Assembly: GCF_001748245.1 (NCBI RefSeq)
Contig: NZ_BDFO01000001.1
Location: 6,849,346-6,913,345, forward strand
Direction of reading: 5' to 3'
DNA length: 64,000 bases
Origin: Oligoflexus tunisiensis
GTDB lineage: Bacteria > Bdellovibrionota_B > Oligoflexia > Oligoflexales > Oligoflexaceae
The notes under the pieces are model-generated. The model had not been told where the DNA came from, searched no databases, and worked only from the letters and a program-made list of their open reading frames with translations. The translations under genes and the position numbers were made by a program. Below, piece by piece: positions 17,572 to 25,350 of this stretch; positions within the stretch are counted from its first letter, which is position 1, and the number at the start of each line of letters is the position of its first letter.

Positions 17572-18906
17572 TTACTTCAGTTCAGCAGCCAGATCTTCCT
17601 CGGAAAAGCCTTCGAACTCTTCCGCATCCACCTGCTTCGACTCATCAATCTGCACGGCTTCACCTTGAGCAAAGGCAGCGTCATAGCATGATTCCTGGCT
17701 CAACTCAGCCCAGCTTTCCGTGCAAGCGGACATATCCGCATCACCCGAGGACTCGGTACCGAGTTCAATATCTTCGGTTCCGGTGCAGTCCCAGGCATCA
17801 GCCGGAAACTCATCAGGCGTAAAGTCGGCACCGAGGAAGCCCGGTACGGATTCAGGCTTTAAAGCCACCTTCCCATCATCGCCGAATGCTTCAGGATAAT
17901 CGGCTGGGTCCACGACGTAGCTTTTGCCGTCAAAGAAGGACTCGTTACTGAAGGTCATGGGTTGACTTTCAAAGGTCATTGAACCTTTGGCAATCACAGA
18001 ACCAAAGTCCTCGTCAAAGGCACCGATGGAAGCGAATGATGACTCGCCCTGCCCCATATTGCCGGTAAAGGACGCGAGCGCTTTGCTGACGCCAGTGTCC
18101 GCAAGCGACAGGGAAAGCAGGCGACGAGCCGAGAAGCTCTGATCCCCTTGAGACACGTCGATCAATTCCTTAATTGTGACCGACGTACGGTCCGCATCGG
18201 TGTACTTATTATCGAAGTTCATCGCCCGATGAAACGTCATACCGCTGAGGGACTGTTTCATCACCACAGTTCCCTTCGAAACTCCTTCCTTGGCACCGGA
18301 AACCGAAATCATCTGAGACAGGACCTTGTCCTGGCACATATAAACGGTAATCTTGCCTGCTGTGGAGTTATCAATCCATACCTGAATGGAAGTGGGCATT
18401 TCGAAATCCTGGAGGCGCAGACCAGGGGGTGTGAAATCTCCAGGACCGCTGCCGCCGGGACCGCTGCCGCCGGGACCACTGCCGGGATCGCCGCCGGGAC
18501 CGCTGCCGGGATCGCCGCCGGGACCGCCAGACATGGAAGACAGGTCGATATTATATTTTTTGCCAAAAGTAATATTGGGGTCATTTTCAATAAAACAGAA
18601 CTGGCTTTTCACCATCGCGATGTTGGAAAGGGCCTCGCGCATTTGATCACGGAGTTGGCAGGCCTCGAACGACTTTTGACCTGCCAGGCGCAGGCCGGCC
18701 GCTGTCCCATTGCCTTTTACGGAGTCAGGCAGAGTAATAGCGAGCACACCCGTCAAAGACAGATCTTTCAAGCTCGTGACTTCGGCGGAGACGGTTTCTG
18801 TGCCGGTTCCTGTTGCCGTCGCATCATTGCTTGAGCCGCTGTCGCTGCCACAGCCAAAGAGGAGAGAGATCCCAACGATTGAAAAACACGCTAATTTTAT
18901 GCTCAT
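17572..18906 (-). CDS. Lipoprotein with Gly/Pro-rich tandem repeats, function unknown
   Basis: A 444-residue lipoprotein. ATG 18906 is preferred over GTG 18918 because it starts directly at the signal MSIKLACFSIVGISLLFGC (C19). The region about residues 128-160 is built of short GPGGDPGS/GPGGS units and probably forms a flexible linker. It separates an N-terminal helical part from a C-terminal part of strand-rich sequence, which ends in an acidic tail rich in Asp, Glu and Ser (DIELGTESSGDADMS, EEFEGFSEEDLAAEL). Cysteines occur in pairs in the C-terminal part. I recognise no family. The acidic, repeat-bearing make-up suits a surface-exposed or calcium-binding protein, but this is a guess. Confidence 0.8.
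   Translation of the reverse strand: MSIKLACFSIVGISLLFGCGSDSGSSNDATATGTGTETVSAEVTSLKDLSLTGVLAITLPDSVKGNGTAAGLRLAGQKSFEACQLRDQMREALSNIAMVKSQFCFIENDPNITFGKKYNIDLSSMSGGPGGDPGSGPGGDPGSGPGGSGPGGSGPGDFTPPGLRLQDFEMPTSIQVWIDNSTAGKITVYMCQDKVLSQMISVSGAKEGVSKGTVVMKQSLSGMTFHRAMNFDNKYTDADRTSVTIKELIDVSQGDQSFSARRLLSLSLADTGVSKALASFTGNMGQGESSFASIGAFDEDFGSVIAKGSMTFESQPMTFSNESFFDGKSYVVDPADYPEAFGDDGKVALKPESVPGFLGADFTPDEFPADAWDCTGTEDIELGTESSGDADMSACTESWAELSQESCYDAAFAQGEAVQIDESKQVDAEEFEGFSEEDLAAELK
18430..18540 (-). repeat. Tandem Gly-Pro repeat coding region
   Basis: Repeated units of about 15-27 bp built on CCGCTGCCGGGATCGCCGCCGGGA encode GGPGGDPGS-type repeats within the lipoprotein. Unit number is likely to vary between strains because of the near-perfect repetition. 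Confidence 0.75.
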
Positions 18907-19145
18907 AATTATTCCCACTTACGTTTTTCGTAACAGACTCCAAAGTCTTCGGTCCTTGTTCATAGGTCCTGAAACTTTTTTACTGCTCATCAAAATACAC
19001 CGCGGAAATTATGAGCTTCCCTTTGCGAATTTCTCGGAATTCGTTCAAAGGGGCTATCGAACTTTACGAATACCTCGGAAAAAGATTTGAAATTCTGCCC
19101 ATCCCGTACGAAAGTGGTACAGGCATTCCGAGTTCGATAAGGACT

Positions 19146-19451
19146 TTATTCCGCAGTAAACTTCTTGGTGACTTCGGTATCAACTATGGATGAATGGATC
19201 TTTTTTACCTCAATGGAAGACCCTTCCAGAGGCATTTCAACTGCCTCAATCCCTTCAACTGACAGCCTTGCCTCGACCCTCCGCAAAGTGTCAGTATTGA
19301 CCTGAACAGATGGAAGCTTTTCAAGACTGAAAGCCGCGGATACGAGGTTCATGAGTGCTTTGGAGGAACCGCTACCACCGCCAATGGAAACGCCTGCGAG
19401 CGCCGCTTTTTCTGCCGTCATGATGAGAACAAAAGTGAGGAATATTTTCAT
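19146..19451 (-). CDS. Small exported protein paired with an HTH protein
   Basis: A 101-residue protein with a signal peptide (MKIFLTFVLIMTAEKAALAG) and a glycine/serine-rich mature start (GVSIGGGSGSSKALMN). No cysteine, no recognised domain. Its start codon overlaps the stop of the upstream regulator-like gene (ATGA, 19448-19451), so the two are made together. Such a small exported product coupled to a helix-turn-helix protein could be the regulator's target or a secreted signal, but there is no direct evidence. Confidence 0.6.
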   Translation of the reverse strand: MKIFLTFVLIMTAEKAALAGVSIGGGSGSSKALMNLVSAAFSLEKLPSVQVNTDTLRRVEARLSVEGIEAVEMPLEGSSIEVKKIHSSIVDTEVTKKFTAE

Positions 19452-20170
19452 ATCTTTTCAGCTCCCTTGATCACATTATGCAGCATGCCGAACGCCACTA
19501 GCACATCGCCCCTGTTTTCCGGGTTCGATGCGATCGCATGTACTTCCTTCCCTGTGCGCTCCATGATGCGGTAAACATCCTTCGTCGCTTCTGGCGTAAG
19601 AGATTCCCAGCCTGCATTCGCGTATGACGCAAAGGGAATAGAGTCCCCTTTTCTGCTGCACGATCTTACAATAAGCGTAAGGAGTCTTCGCCCTTGGTGA
19701 AGGGAAATACCTCCTATATCCTTCTCCAGATATAGCCTACCGTCTATTTCCGTGAGCACGCCTGAGGCCTCGATATCATCAAAGTATTCGGCGGAGACAT
19801 CACCGAATAATGTAACGACTTCCTCGCGCGTCGTACCCTGCCTGGAGCTGGAGAGCATGATTATAGCTGAATGCTCTTCGGAAAGAATGAAGTCGATGAT
19901 GTCGTCAGAGTCGTTTGCCGGGTAGTAAACATCGAGAACTGCTTTCTCAAGCTTTGGAAAGTAGGCGCGGATGAACTCGCTTAGCCGGCCAGGGCTCATG
20001 ACAAAGGATGCAATCGGGAGAACGATCTCCTGCGTTTGCTCAACCGTTCCCTCAGCTGCGCGCCTCACGGATGAGTAGCTAATGGAGGTCAGGCGCGCGA
20101 GCATCCTGAGACTCCTATTGGGCTTGGCCTCCAGCCACTCCCGGATCGATTGGGCCAGGATTTCCTGCAT
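19448..20170 (-). CDS. Putative helix-turn-helix regulatory protein
   Basis: A 240-residue cytoplasmic protein. The N-terminal 50 residues look like a helix-turn-helix (REWLEAKPNRSLRMLARLTSISYSSVRRAAEG, a LexA/XRE-like LARLTSISYSSVRR recognition segment). The rest is mixed alpha/beta and reminds me of the TIGR02147/DUF4423-type regulators common in Bdellovibrio relatives, but I cannot confirm it. The start ATG 20170 is preceded by a weak GGGACAAAAT region. It is divergent from the CPBP protease gene and coupled to the small exported protein downstream. A regulator of that gene or of the protease is the simplest reading. Confidence 0.6.
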   Translation of the reverse strand: MQEILAQSIREWLEAKPNRSLRMLARLTSISYSSVRRAAEGTVEQTQEIVLPIASFVMSPGRLSEFIRAYFPKLEKAVLDVYYPANDSDDIIDFILSEEHSAIIMLSSSRQGTTREEVVTLFGDVSAEYFDDIEASGVLTEIDGRLYLEKDIGGISLHQGRRLLTLIVRSCSRKGDSIPFASYANAGWESLTPEATKDVYRIMERTGKEVHAIASNPENRGDVLVAFGMLHNVIKGAEKI

Positions 20171-20401
20171 ATTTTGTCCCCATCTTTGGTTCGCCGCGGA
20201 TCACGGTTCGGTTCTTTTTGAGCGCAGTTTGTTCGCTTGTCAACCCGTTCTCGATTGCATGCGAGTGGCCTTAAGGATTAAAACCTAACTGAATTGCAGA
20301 GATCGCTCTTTTTTTTGGTTATATCAAGGCTTTCAGGCTGCAAGCCATTTGGATTTATCTTTTTGTTTTTACGTCTGTTTCACTTGGCTTCGGGGGAGGG
20401 G

Positions 20402-21118
20402 GTGGTGAAGAACGAATCGCGTAGAAATCTGGCTGCACTTCTTCTCGCCATCGCATATATCTGTGCCGGTCCCCTGATGAGTTCGCTGTCGATGCCGCCG
20501 CTGCGCATGCTCTTCGATGGAATTGCCGCTCTCAGCATTCTGATTCTTCTCAAGGACCGGAGACACGAACCCGTGCCCTTAAGCCCGCCGTGGGCCATTC
20601 TCTTCATCCTTGGTGGCATCATGATCGCCACCATTCTCACAGGCGCATGGGTTGAACTCGTGACTGTCGCGGAACCCGCACAGGAGGCTGTTATCGCGAC
20701 GGGAAAGATCCCGCCAATTGAGGCGCGATCATCTCTGCAAAATCTTTCTGTGTTGGTCCTCGGACCAACAGTTGAGGAAATCATCTATCGCCTCGCCATT
20801 CTCGGAGGGCTGTCGCACCTGATTGGCAAGGCCCCTGCGCTTATCATCTCAGCCATGGTTTTCGCTGCGGTGCATGCGGATGTGTATCCTGTCGCCATCC
20901 TCGTGCCCATGTTTATCATGGGGATTCTGCTCGGAATAACATTTTTCCTTCTCGGTCTGCCGTGGGCCATCGTCACGCACATGTTCAATAACATGCGTCC
21001 CCTCATCCTTGAAAGCAATGCCCTGACTGTGGTTGTCGCCGTATTCTCGATCTGGGGCATGTGGGTTTTCTTGTCCCGAACCATTCGACTTCGGAGAAGT
21101 GTCTTCGGAGGCTGGTAA
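20402..21118 (+). CDS. CPBP-family intramembrane glutamic protease
   Basis: A polytopic membrane protein of about 239 residues. The frame is open from a TTG at 20294, but that start has no ribosome binding site, while GTG codons at 20402/20405 directly follow GGGGGAGGG. Family motifs are clear: the glutamate pair and arginine in VEEIIYR (E125, E126, R130), the histidine in FAAVHAD, and HMFNN in the last motif. CPBP (Abi/Rce1-like) proteins are intramembrane proteases involved in prenyl-protein processing, bacteriocin maturation or immunity. The neighbour downstream (21135) is a small exported protein 16 bp away, so it may be its substrate or partner. Confidence 0.82.
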   Translation: MVKNESRRNLAALLLAIAYICAGPLMSSLSMPPLRMLFDGIAALSILILLKDRRHEPVPLSPPWAILFILGGIMIATILTGAWVELVTVAEPAQEAVIATGKIPPIEARSSLQNLSVLVLGPTVEEIIYRLAILGGLSHLIGKAPALIISAMVFAAVHADVYPVAILVPMFIMGILLGITFFLLGLPWAIVTHMFNNMRPLILESNALTVVVAVFSIWGMWVFLSRTIRLRRSVFGGW

Positions 21119-21134
21119 TATTGGAGACATTTCA

Positions 21135-21800
21135 ATGCAGAAATCCATAGCACTCATGATGATACTCGCAGCGCCTGCGCTTTATGCGCAGGAGACATCC
21201 AGCGAAACCGTTGTGGTCACGGGCTCCAGACTCCCGTACACAGCTCCAGGACCCATTGCCGATACCGGCGGTGGCCCGAACCCTGACATACCATGCGCCG
21301 AGCCCAATTGCGGTCAAGACCCTGAAGATCCGAGCGGGGGCGGCTATCTCACTCAAGCGCAGAAAAACCAGGACAATAAGCGCGCCCAGGAAAAGGCTAA
21401 GAATGACTCAAGGCTTAAAGCGGCTGTACAGGCCACCACGGACCTTCTCGCAGCTCTTAAAAAGTGGTTTGCCAGCAAGGGGATTGAGCTCGGAATCGGC
21501 GCGGAATCGTACGAAAGAACCATTTATCCGAACGGCGTGAAGAAGGAAAAGGGCTGGTGTGCATCGGCTCACGGAACCTACGGCGCTCCGAATCCAAACT
21601 ATAAGGACCCATGTGTTGAAGTCGATGGACAGCCTGAGGTTGTAAAGAGGGTCGATGGCACCCTGGAAAATCAGGTGCGCCTCACATATACCGTCTATGA
21701 GCAGTGTTATTTCGACAGGACCTGTGGACCGAAATCCTATTCCTTCGTTGCCGGATCTCCAGAAGAGCTGGACTGGCTCATGCAGCCGCTTCTTCAGTGA
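21135..21800 (+). CDS. Small exported protein with TonB-receptor-like N-terminus
   Basis: A 221-residue exported protein. ATG 21135 is chosen: GGAG 8 nt upstream and a signal peptide (MQKSIALMMILAAPALYA). The mature N-terminus is ETSSETVVVTGSRLPY, which looks like the TonB box and start of the plug domain of TonB-dependent receptors, yet no barrel follows. A glycine/proline/cysteine segment (IPCAEPNCGQDPEDPSGGG), a basic helical stretch (QAQKNQDNKRAQEKAKNDSRLKAA) and a cysteine-containing beta-rich C-terminal domain come next. No family recognised. It is probably translated with the CPBP protease gene. The VVTGSR motif also occurs in a few small exported proteins of other proteobacteria. Confidence 0.7.
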   Translation: MQKSIALMMILAAPALYAQETSSETVVVTGSRLPYTAPGPIADTGGGPNPDIPCAEPNCGQDPEDPSGGGYLTQAQKNQDNKRAQEKAKNDSRLKAAVQATTDLLAALKKWFASKGIELGIGAESYERTIYPNGVKKEKGWCASAHGTYGAPNPNYKDPCVEVDGQPEVVKRVDGTLENQVRLTYTVYEQCYFDRTCGPKSYSFVAGSPEELDWLMQPLLQ

Positions 21801-21807
21801 CACGACA

Positions 21808-21828
21808 AAGCCGGGGCACCCCCGGCTT
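21808..21828 (+). terminator. Intrinsic terminator after the exported-protein gene
   Basis: AAGCCGGGG (21808-21816) pairs with CCCCGGCTT (21820-21828) around a CAC loop, seven bases after the stop codon, followed by a weak TTGATAAAAAA tail. A clear strong GC hairpin; the A-rich 3' side makes it work mainly by structure on this strand. Confidence 0.65.
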
Positions 21829-21974
21829 GATAAAAAACCCCCGTCCAACCCGAAAAATGAATGCCGAGCCCAGACCGGTTTATGCAGATTTCAAGCATAT
21901 TGAACGAAATTCTTGGCGAAAATCGTTCCAAGTAATTCAAGTACTTCGCACCATTTTCAACCAACAAATGCTTA

Positions 21975-21992
21975 GGCGGCCCACTGGCCGCC
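21975..21992 (-). terminator. Terminator of prfC
   Basis: GGCGGCC (21975-21981) and GGCCGCC (21986-21992) form a 7-bp stem with a 4-nt loop, 13 bp beyond the prfC stop. On the minus strand it is followed by TAAGCATTTGTTGG, a moderate T-rich tract. Confidence 0.65.
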
Positions 21993-22005
21993 CGCTATGA
22001 AACCG

Positions 22006-23610
22006 TCAGGCATCCGCCCGCACACTATCCGCCGTCGCCGAGTACGTAATTTTCGGAAACCTCTCCTTCAAAAACTTCAAACGCCAGAGGTCTTCCAAAA
22101 GTATGGCCTTCTGCTCATGCTGATCCAAACACAGCACATGCGCCTGCGCCCGCGCAAACTCCTCCATCGCCTTCGGATCATCACAGAAAACCCAGCGCGC
22201 TGCCCCATAGGGCAAGCGGGTAAAATTCACCTTCACCCCGTATTCATGCTGAATCCGATACTGCACCACATCAAACTGCAACACACCGACCACACCAAGA
22301 ATTTGCTCCGTCCCATAAATCGGCCGGAACACCTGCACCGCACCTTCCTCGGAAAGTTGATCCAGCGCCTTATAAAGCTGCTTTGACTTCATCGGATCCG
22401 CCAGCGTCACCCGACAGAAATGCTCCGGCGCGAACACGGGCACGCCGGTATAATGGAGCGACTCACCCTCGGTCAGCGTATCACCGATCTTAAAAACCCC
22501 GGGATCATGAATACCCACGATATCCCCGGCAAACGCCTCATCCACAAGACTTCTATCCTGTGCCATAAACTGCGTCGGACGGCCGAGACGATGCTCCTTG
22601 CCGAGACGCACGATATGCGCCTTCATCCCACGCTGGAAGTAACCCGAGCAAATTCGGATAAAGGCCACGCGATCGCGGTGATTCGGATCCATGTTCGCTT
22701 GAATCTTAAAGATAAAACCGGAGAACTTCTCCTCATTCGGCTGCACCACGCGCTCCTGCGCGGCACGCGGCAGAGGCGCCGGGGCGGTCTGGATGAGCGC
22801 TTCCAGCAGAGGCTCCAAACCAAAGTTATTCAAAGCCGAACCAAAGAATACCGGCGCCAGTTTCCCCGCGCGGTAACGTTCAAGGTCAAATTCCTCTCCC
22901 GCTCCATCCAGCAGTTCGATCTCCGTCCGCAGCTGCTCGGCCAGCTCCGGCCCCAGCTCCTGCACGACTTCCGGAGCATCCAGCGTCAGACCTTTCAAAG
23001 GCACAGGGCGGGAACGCTCCGCATCCTTTTCATAGATCAAAAGCTGATTGTGAATTCGATGATAAACCCCGCGGAAGGTCGGCCCCATGCCGATCGGCCA
23101 GGTGACCGGCGTCACCGCAATGCCGAGCGTCGTTTCAATTTCCTCAAGCAGGGCAAAGGGCTCACGACCTTCACGGTCCATTTTATTGATAAACGCCATG
23201 ATCGGCGTATTCCGCGCGGCGCAGACCTCGAACAGCTTTTTGGTCTGCTCTTCCACACCGTTCGCGGCATCCATCAGCATCAGCGCGCTGTCGACGGCGG
23301 TCAGAGTCCGGTAGGTATCCTCCGAGAAGTCCTGGTGACCCGGGGTATCGATCAGGTTCATTTCACAGTCCTGATACGGAAACTTCATCACCGAACTCGT
23401 GACCGAAATCCCACGCTGCTTCTCCAGTTCCATCCAGTCGGAGGTCGCGAACTTTTTGGAGCGCTTGGCTTTGACCGATCCAGCCATATTGATAGCTCCG
23501 CCGTAAAGGAGGAGCTTCTCTGTCATCGTCGTTTTACCGGCGTCAGGGTGGGATATGATAGCAAAGGTTCGCCGGCGGGCGATTTCCTGTTCCAGCTGTT
23601 TCTGATTCAC
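22006..23610 (-). CDS. prfC: Peptide chain release factor 3
   Basis: RF3 is the GTPase that removes RF1/RF2 from the ribosome after termination. The protein has 534 residues if GTG 23610 is used; this start has GAGG 5 nt upstream and gives a length close to E. coli RF3 (529). The longer frame to 23706 has no conserved sequence. Translational GTPase motifs are intact: P-loop SHPDAGKTT (20-28), switch region with ISVTSSVM, G3 DTPGHQDF, G4 NKMD. RF3-specific features include the TSDWMELEKQRGIS segment and the C-terminal VGVLQFDVVQYRIQHEYGV stretch. It is divergent from guaBA. Confidence 0.97.
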   Translation of the reverse strand: MNQKQLEQEIARRRTFAIISHPDAGKTTMTEKLLLYGGAINMAGSVKAKRSKKFATSDWMELEKQRGISVTSSVMKFPYQDCEMNLIDTPGHQDFSEDTYRTLTAVDSALMLMDAANGVEEQTKKLFEVCAARNTPIMAFINKMDREGREPFALLEEIETTLGIAVTPVTWPIGMGPTFRGVYHRIHNQLLIYEKDAERSRPVPLKGLTLDAPEVVQELGPELAEQLRTEIELLDGAGEEFDLERYRAGKLAPVFFGSALNNFGLEPLLEALIQTAPAPLPRAAQERVVQPNEEKFSGFIFKIQANMDPNHRDRVAFIRICSGYFQRGMKAHIVRLGKEHRLGRPTQFMAQDRSLVDEAFAGDIVGIHDPGVFKIGDTLTEGESLHYTGVPVFAPEHFCRVTLADPMKSKQLYKALDQLSEEGAVQVFRPIYGTEQILGVVGVLQFDVVQYRIQHEYGVKVNFTRLPYGAARWVFCDDPKAMEEFARAQAHVLCLDQHEQKAILLEDLWRLKFLKERFPKITYSATADSVRADA

Positions 23611-23761
23611 AAAAACCTCGGCAAGCGGGTGATTCACCTCATGGTGCGAAACAGCAACTTTTAGCGCAAACTGGCGTGCAAAGCAAGGGCGGCAACCGCG
23701 ACCCATGGACGATTTCAGCGAATTTTTCCGCGGAACAGCTCTTCCCTTGCGATAGGGATGG

Positions 23762-23770
23762 TGCTAGTAT
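23762..23770 (+). promoter_or_regulatory. Candidate extended -10 element for guaBA
   Basis: TGCTAGTAT (23762-23770) fits an extended -10 (TGN then TAGTAT), 95 bp before the guaB start. The matching -35 region (TTCCCT, 17 bp upstream) is poor, which extended -10 promoters tolerate. Confidence 0.35.
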
Positions 23771-23864
23771 CCGCCCTTAAATCGAAACCCGCCTACGGCA
23801 AAGATAACTATATGAAGATATGAACAGCTCTCAAAAGGACCCCTCTAGCATAAGGAAGGTCACT

Positions 23865-25337
23865 ATGACTGATATAAGCCGAACCTTCAAAATCGGTTTA
23901 GCCTACGACGATGTCCTGCTCGTGCCGCAACATTCCGAAATCCTTCCCCACGAAGCCAAGCTCGAAACTCAATTCACGCGCCATCTCAAGCTTAAAATCC
24001 CCCTCGTCTCTGCCGCCATGGATACTGTCACCGAAGCCAAAGCCGCCATTATTATGGCCCAGGCCGGTGGAATCGGCATCATCCATAAGAATCTGAGCGT
24101 CGAGGATCAGGCCGAGGAAGTGCGCCTTGTGAAGAAGAGTGAATCGGGCATCGTCAAGGATCCAGTGACTGTGTCGCCGGATGCCACCATCGGTGATGTG
24201 ACCCTGATTATGAAGCGGGAAAAGTTCTCCGGCTTTCCGGTCGTCGAAAACGGTCGTCTGGTTGGTATAATTACCGGCCGCGATCTGCGCTTTGAACGCA
24301 ATCCCAAGCGCCTCGTCCGTGAAGTCATGACGCAGGATGTCATCACCTGCAGCAAGAACACAACGCCGGATGAAGCGGTTGAAATTCTGCATAAGCACCG
24401 CATTGAAAAACTCCCGGTGCTCGACAGCGACAAAACTCTGATTGGCATGTATACGGTCAAGGATATCATCAAGTCCAAGACCTTCCCCAATGCCTCCAAG
24501 GACAGCTCCGGCCGTCTTCTGGTCGGCGCCGCAGTCGGTGCCGGTGGGGATTACCTGGAACGCGCGGAAGCCTTGATTAAAGCCGGTGTGGACGTCATCA
24601 TCGTCGATACCGCGCATGGACATTCGCAGGGCGTGATCAACGCCGTCCGGCATCTTCGGGAACGATTTCCCGGCGGCAGCTTCGATGTCATCGCTGGCAA
24701 CGTCGCCACACCCGCGGCCGTGCGCGCTTTGGTCGAAGCCGGCGCCGACGCGGTTAAGATCGGGATCGGACCCGGCAGCATCTGTACCACGCGGATCGTC
24801 GCCGGTATCGGCGTACCGCAGTTCACTGCCGTTCTCGATTGCGCGGCGGAAGGCCGTAAACTCGGTGTGCCCGTAATCGCCGATGGCGGCATCAAATTCA
24901 GCGGGGACATCGTCAAGGCACTCGCCGCCGGTGCCCAGACAGTGATGATCGGCTCCCTCTTTGCAGGAACCGATGAGGCTCCCGGTGAACTCATCATCTA
25001 TCAGGGCAAGAGCTATAAACAATACCGCGGCATGGGCAGTCTCGGCGCCATGCGCAAAGGCAGTCGCGATCGTTATTTCCAAGGCGATGTCGACGATCCC
25101 GGCAAGCTCGTGCCGGAAGGTATCGAAGGCCGTATTCCCTATCGCGGCACGCTCTCCGATACCATCTATCAGCTCCTCGGCGGCATCCGCTCCGCGATGG
25201 GTTACTGCGGTGCCAAAACCATCGCCGACCTGCATGAAAGGGCCGACTTCGTACAGATCACCTCAGCCGGTCTGCGCGAAAGCCACGTTCACGACGTTTA
25301 CATAACGCGGGAAGCGCCCAACTATAAACTTGATTGA
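23865..25337 (+). CDS. guaB: IMP dehydrogenase
   Basis: GuaB oxidises IMP to XMP with NAD, the committed step of GMP synthesis. ATG 23865 (AAGGAAGG upstream) gives 490 residues, close to the bacterial norm of 488; the longer frame from 23820 is not conserved. The N-terminus FKIGLAYDDVLLVP is typical. Two CBS domains occupy about residues 95-215 (VSPDATIGDVTLIM; GIITGRDLRF; GMYTVKDI). The catalytic loop is GPGSICTTRIVAG with the active-site cysteine, followed by the flap region MGSLGAMRKGSRDRYFQ. guaA follows 13 bp after the stop, forming the classical guaBA operon. Confidence 0.97.
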   Translation: MTDISRTFKIGLAYDDVLLVPQHSEILPHEAKLETQFTRHLKLKIPLVSAAMDTVTEAKAAIIMAQAGGIGIIHKNLSVEDQAEEVRLVKKSESGIVKDPVTVSPDATIGDVTLIMKREKFSGFPVVENGRLVGIITGRDLRFERNPKRLVREVMTQDVITCSKNTTPDEAVEILHKHRIEKLPVLDSDKTLIGMYTVKDIIKSKTFPNASKDSSGRLLVGAAVGAGGDYLERAEALIKAGVDVIIVDTAHGHSQGVINAVRHLRERFPGGSFDVIAGNVATPAAVRALVEAGADAVKIGIGPGSICTTRIVAGIGVPQFTAVLDCAAEGRKLGVPVIADGGIKFSGDIVKALAAGAQTVMIGSLFAGTDEAPGELIIYQGKSYKQYRGMGSLGAMRKGSRDRYFQGDVDDPGKLVPEGIEGRIPYRGTLSDTIYQLLGGIRSAMGYCGAKTIADLHERADFVQITSAGLRESHVHDVYITREAPNYKLD

Positions 25338-25350
25338 AAGAAGGCCACCG

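Noticed and set aside
18430..18540. Possible CRISPR array or direct-repeat cluster
   Set aside because: The repeats are in frame, encode Gly-Pro units inside a lipoprotein, have no unique spacers and no cas genes are nearby.
19011..19193. 60-residue plus-strand ORF between the repeat lipoprotein and the small exported protein
   Set aside because: No ribosome binding site of note, overlaps the convergent gene end, and no signal or domain.
23898..25235. 445-residue minus-strand ORF opposite guaB
   Set aside because: guaB is unmistakable; the opposite frame shows no domain and no start signal.
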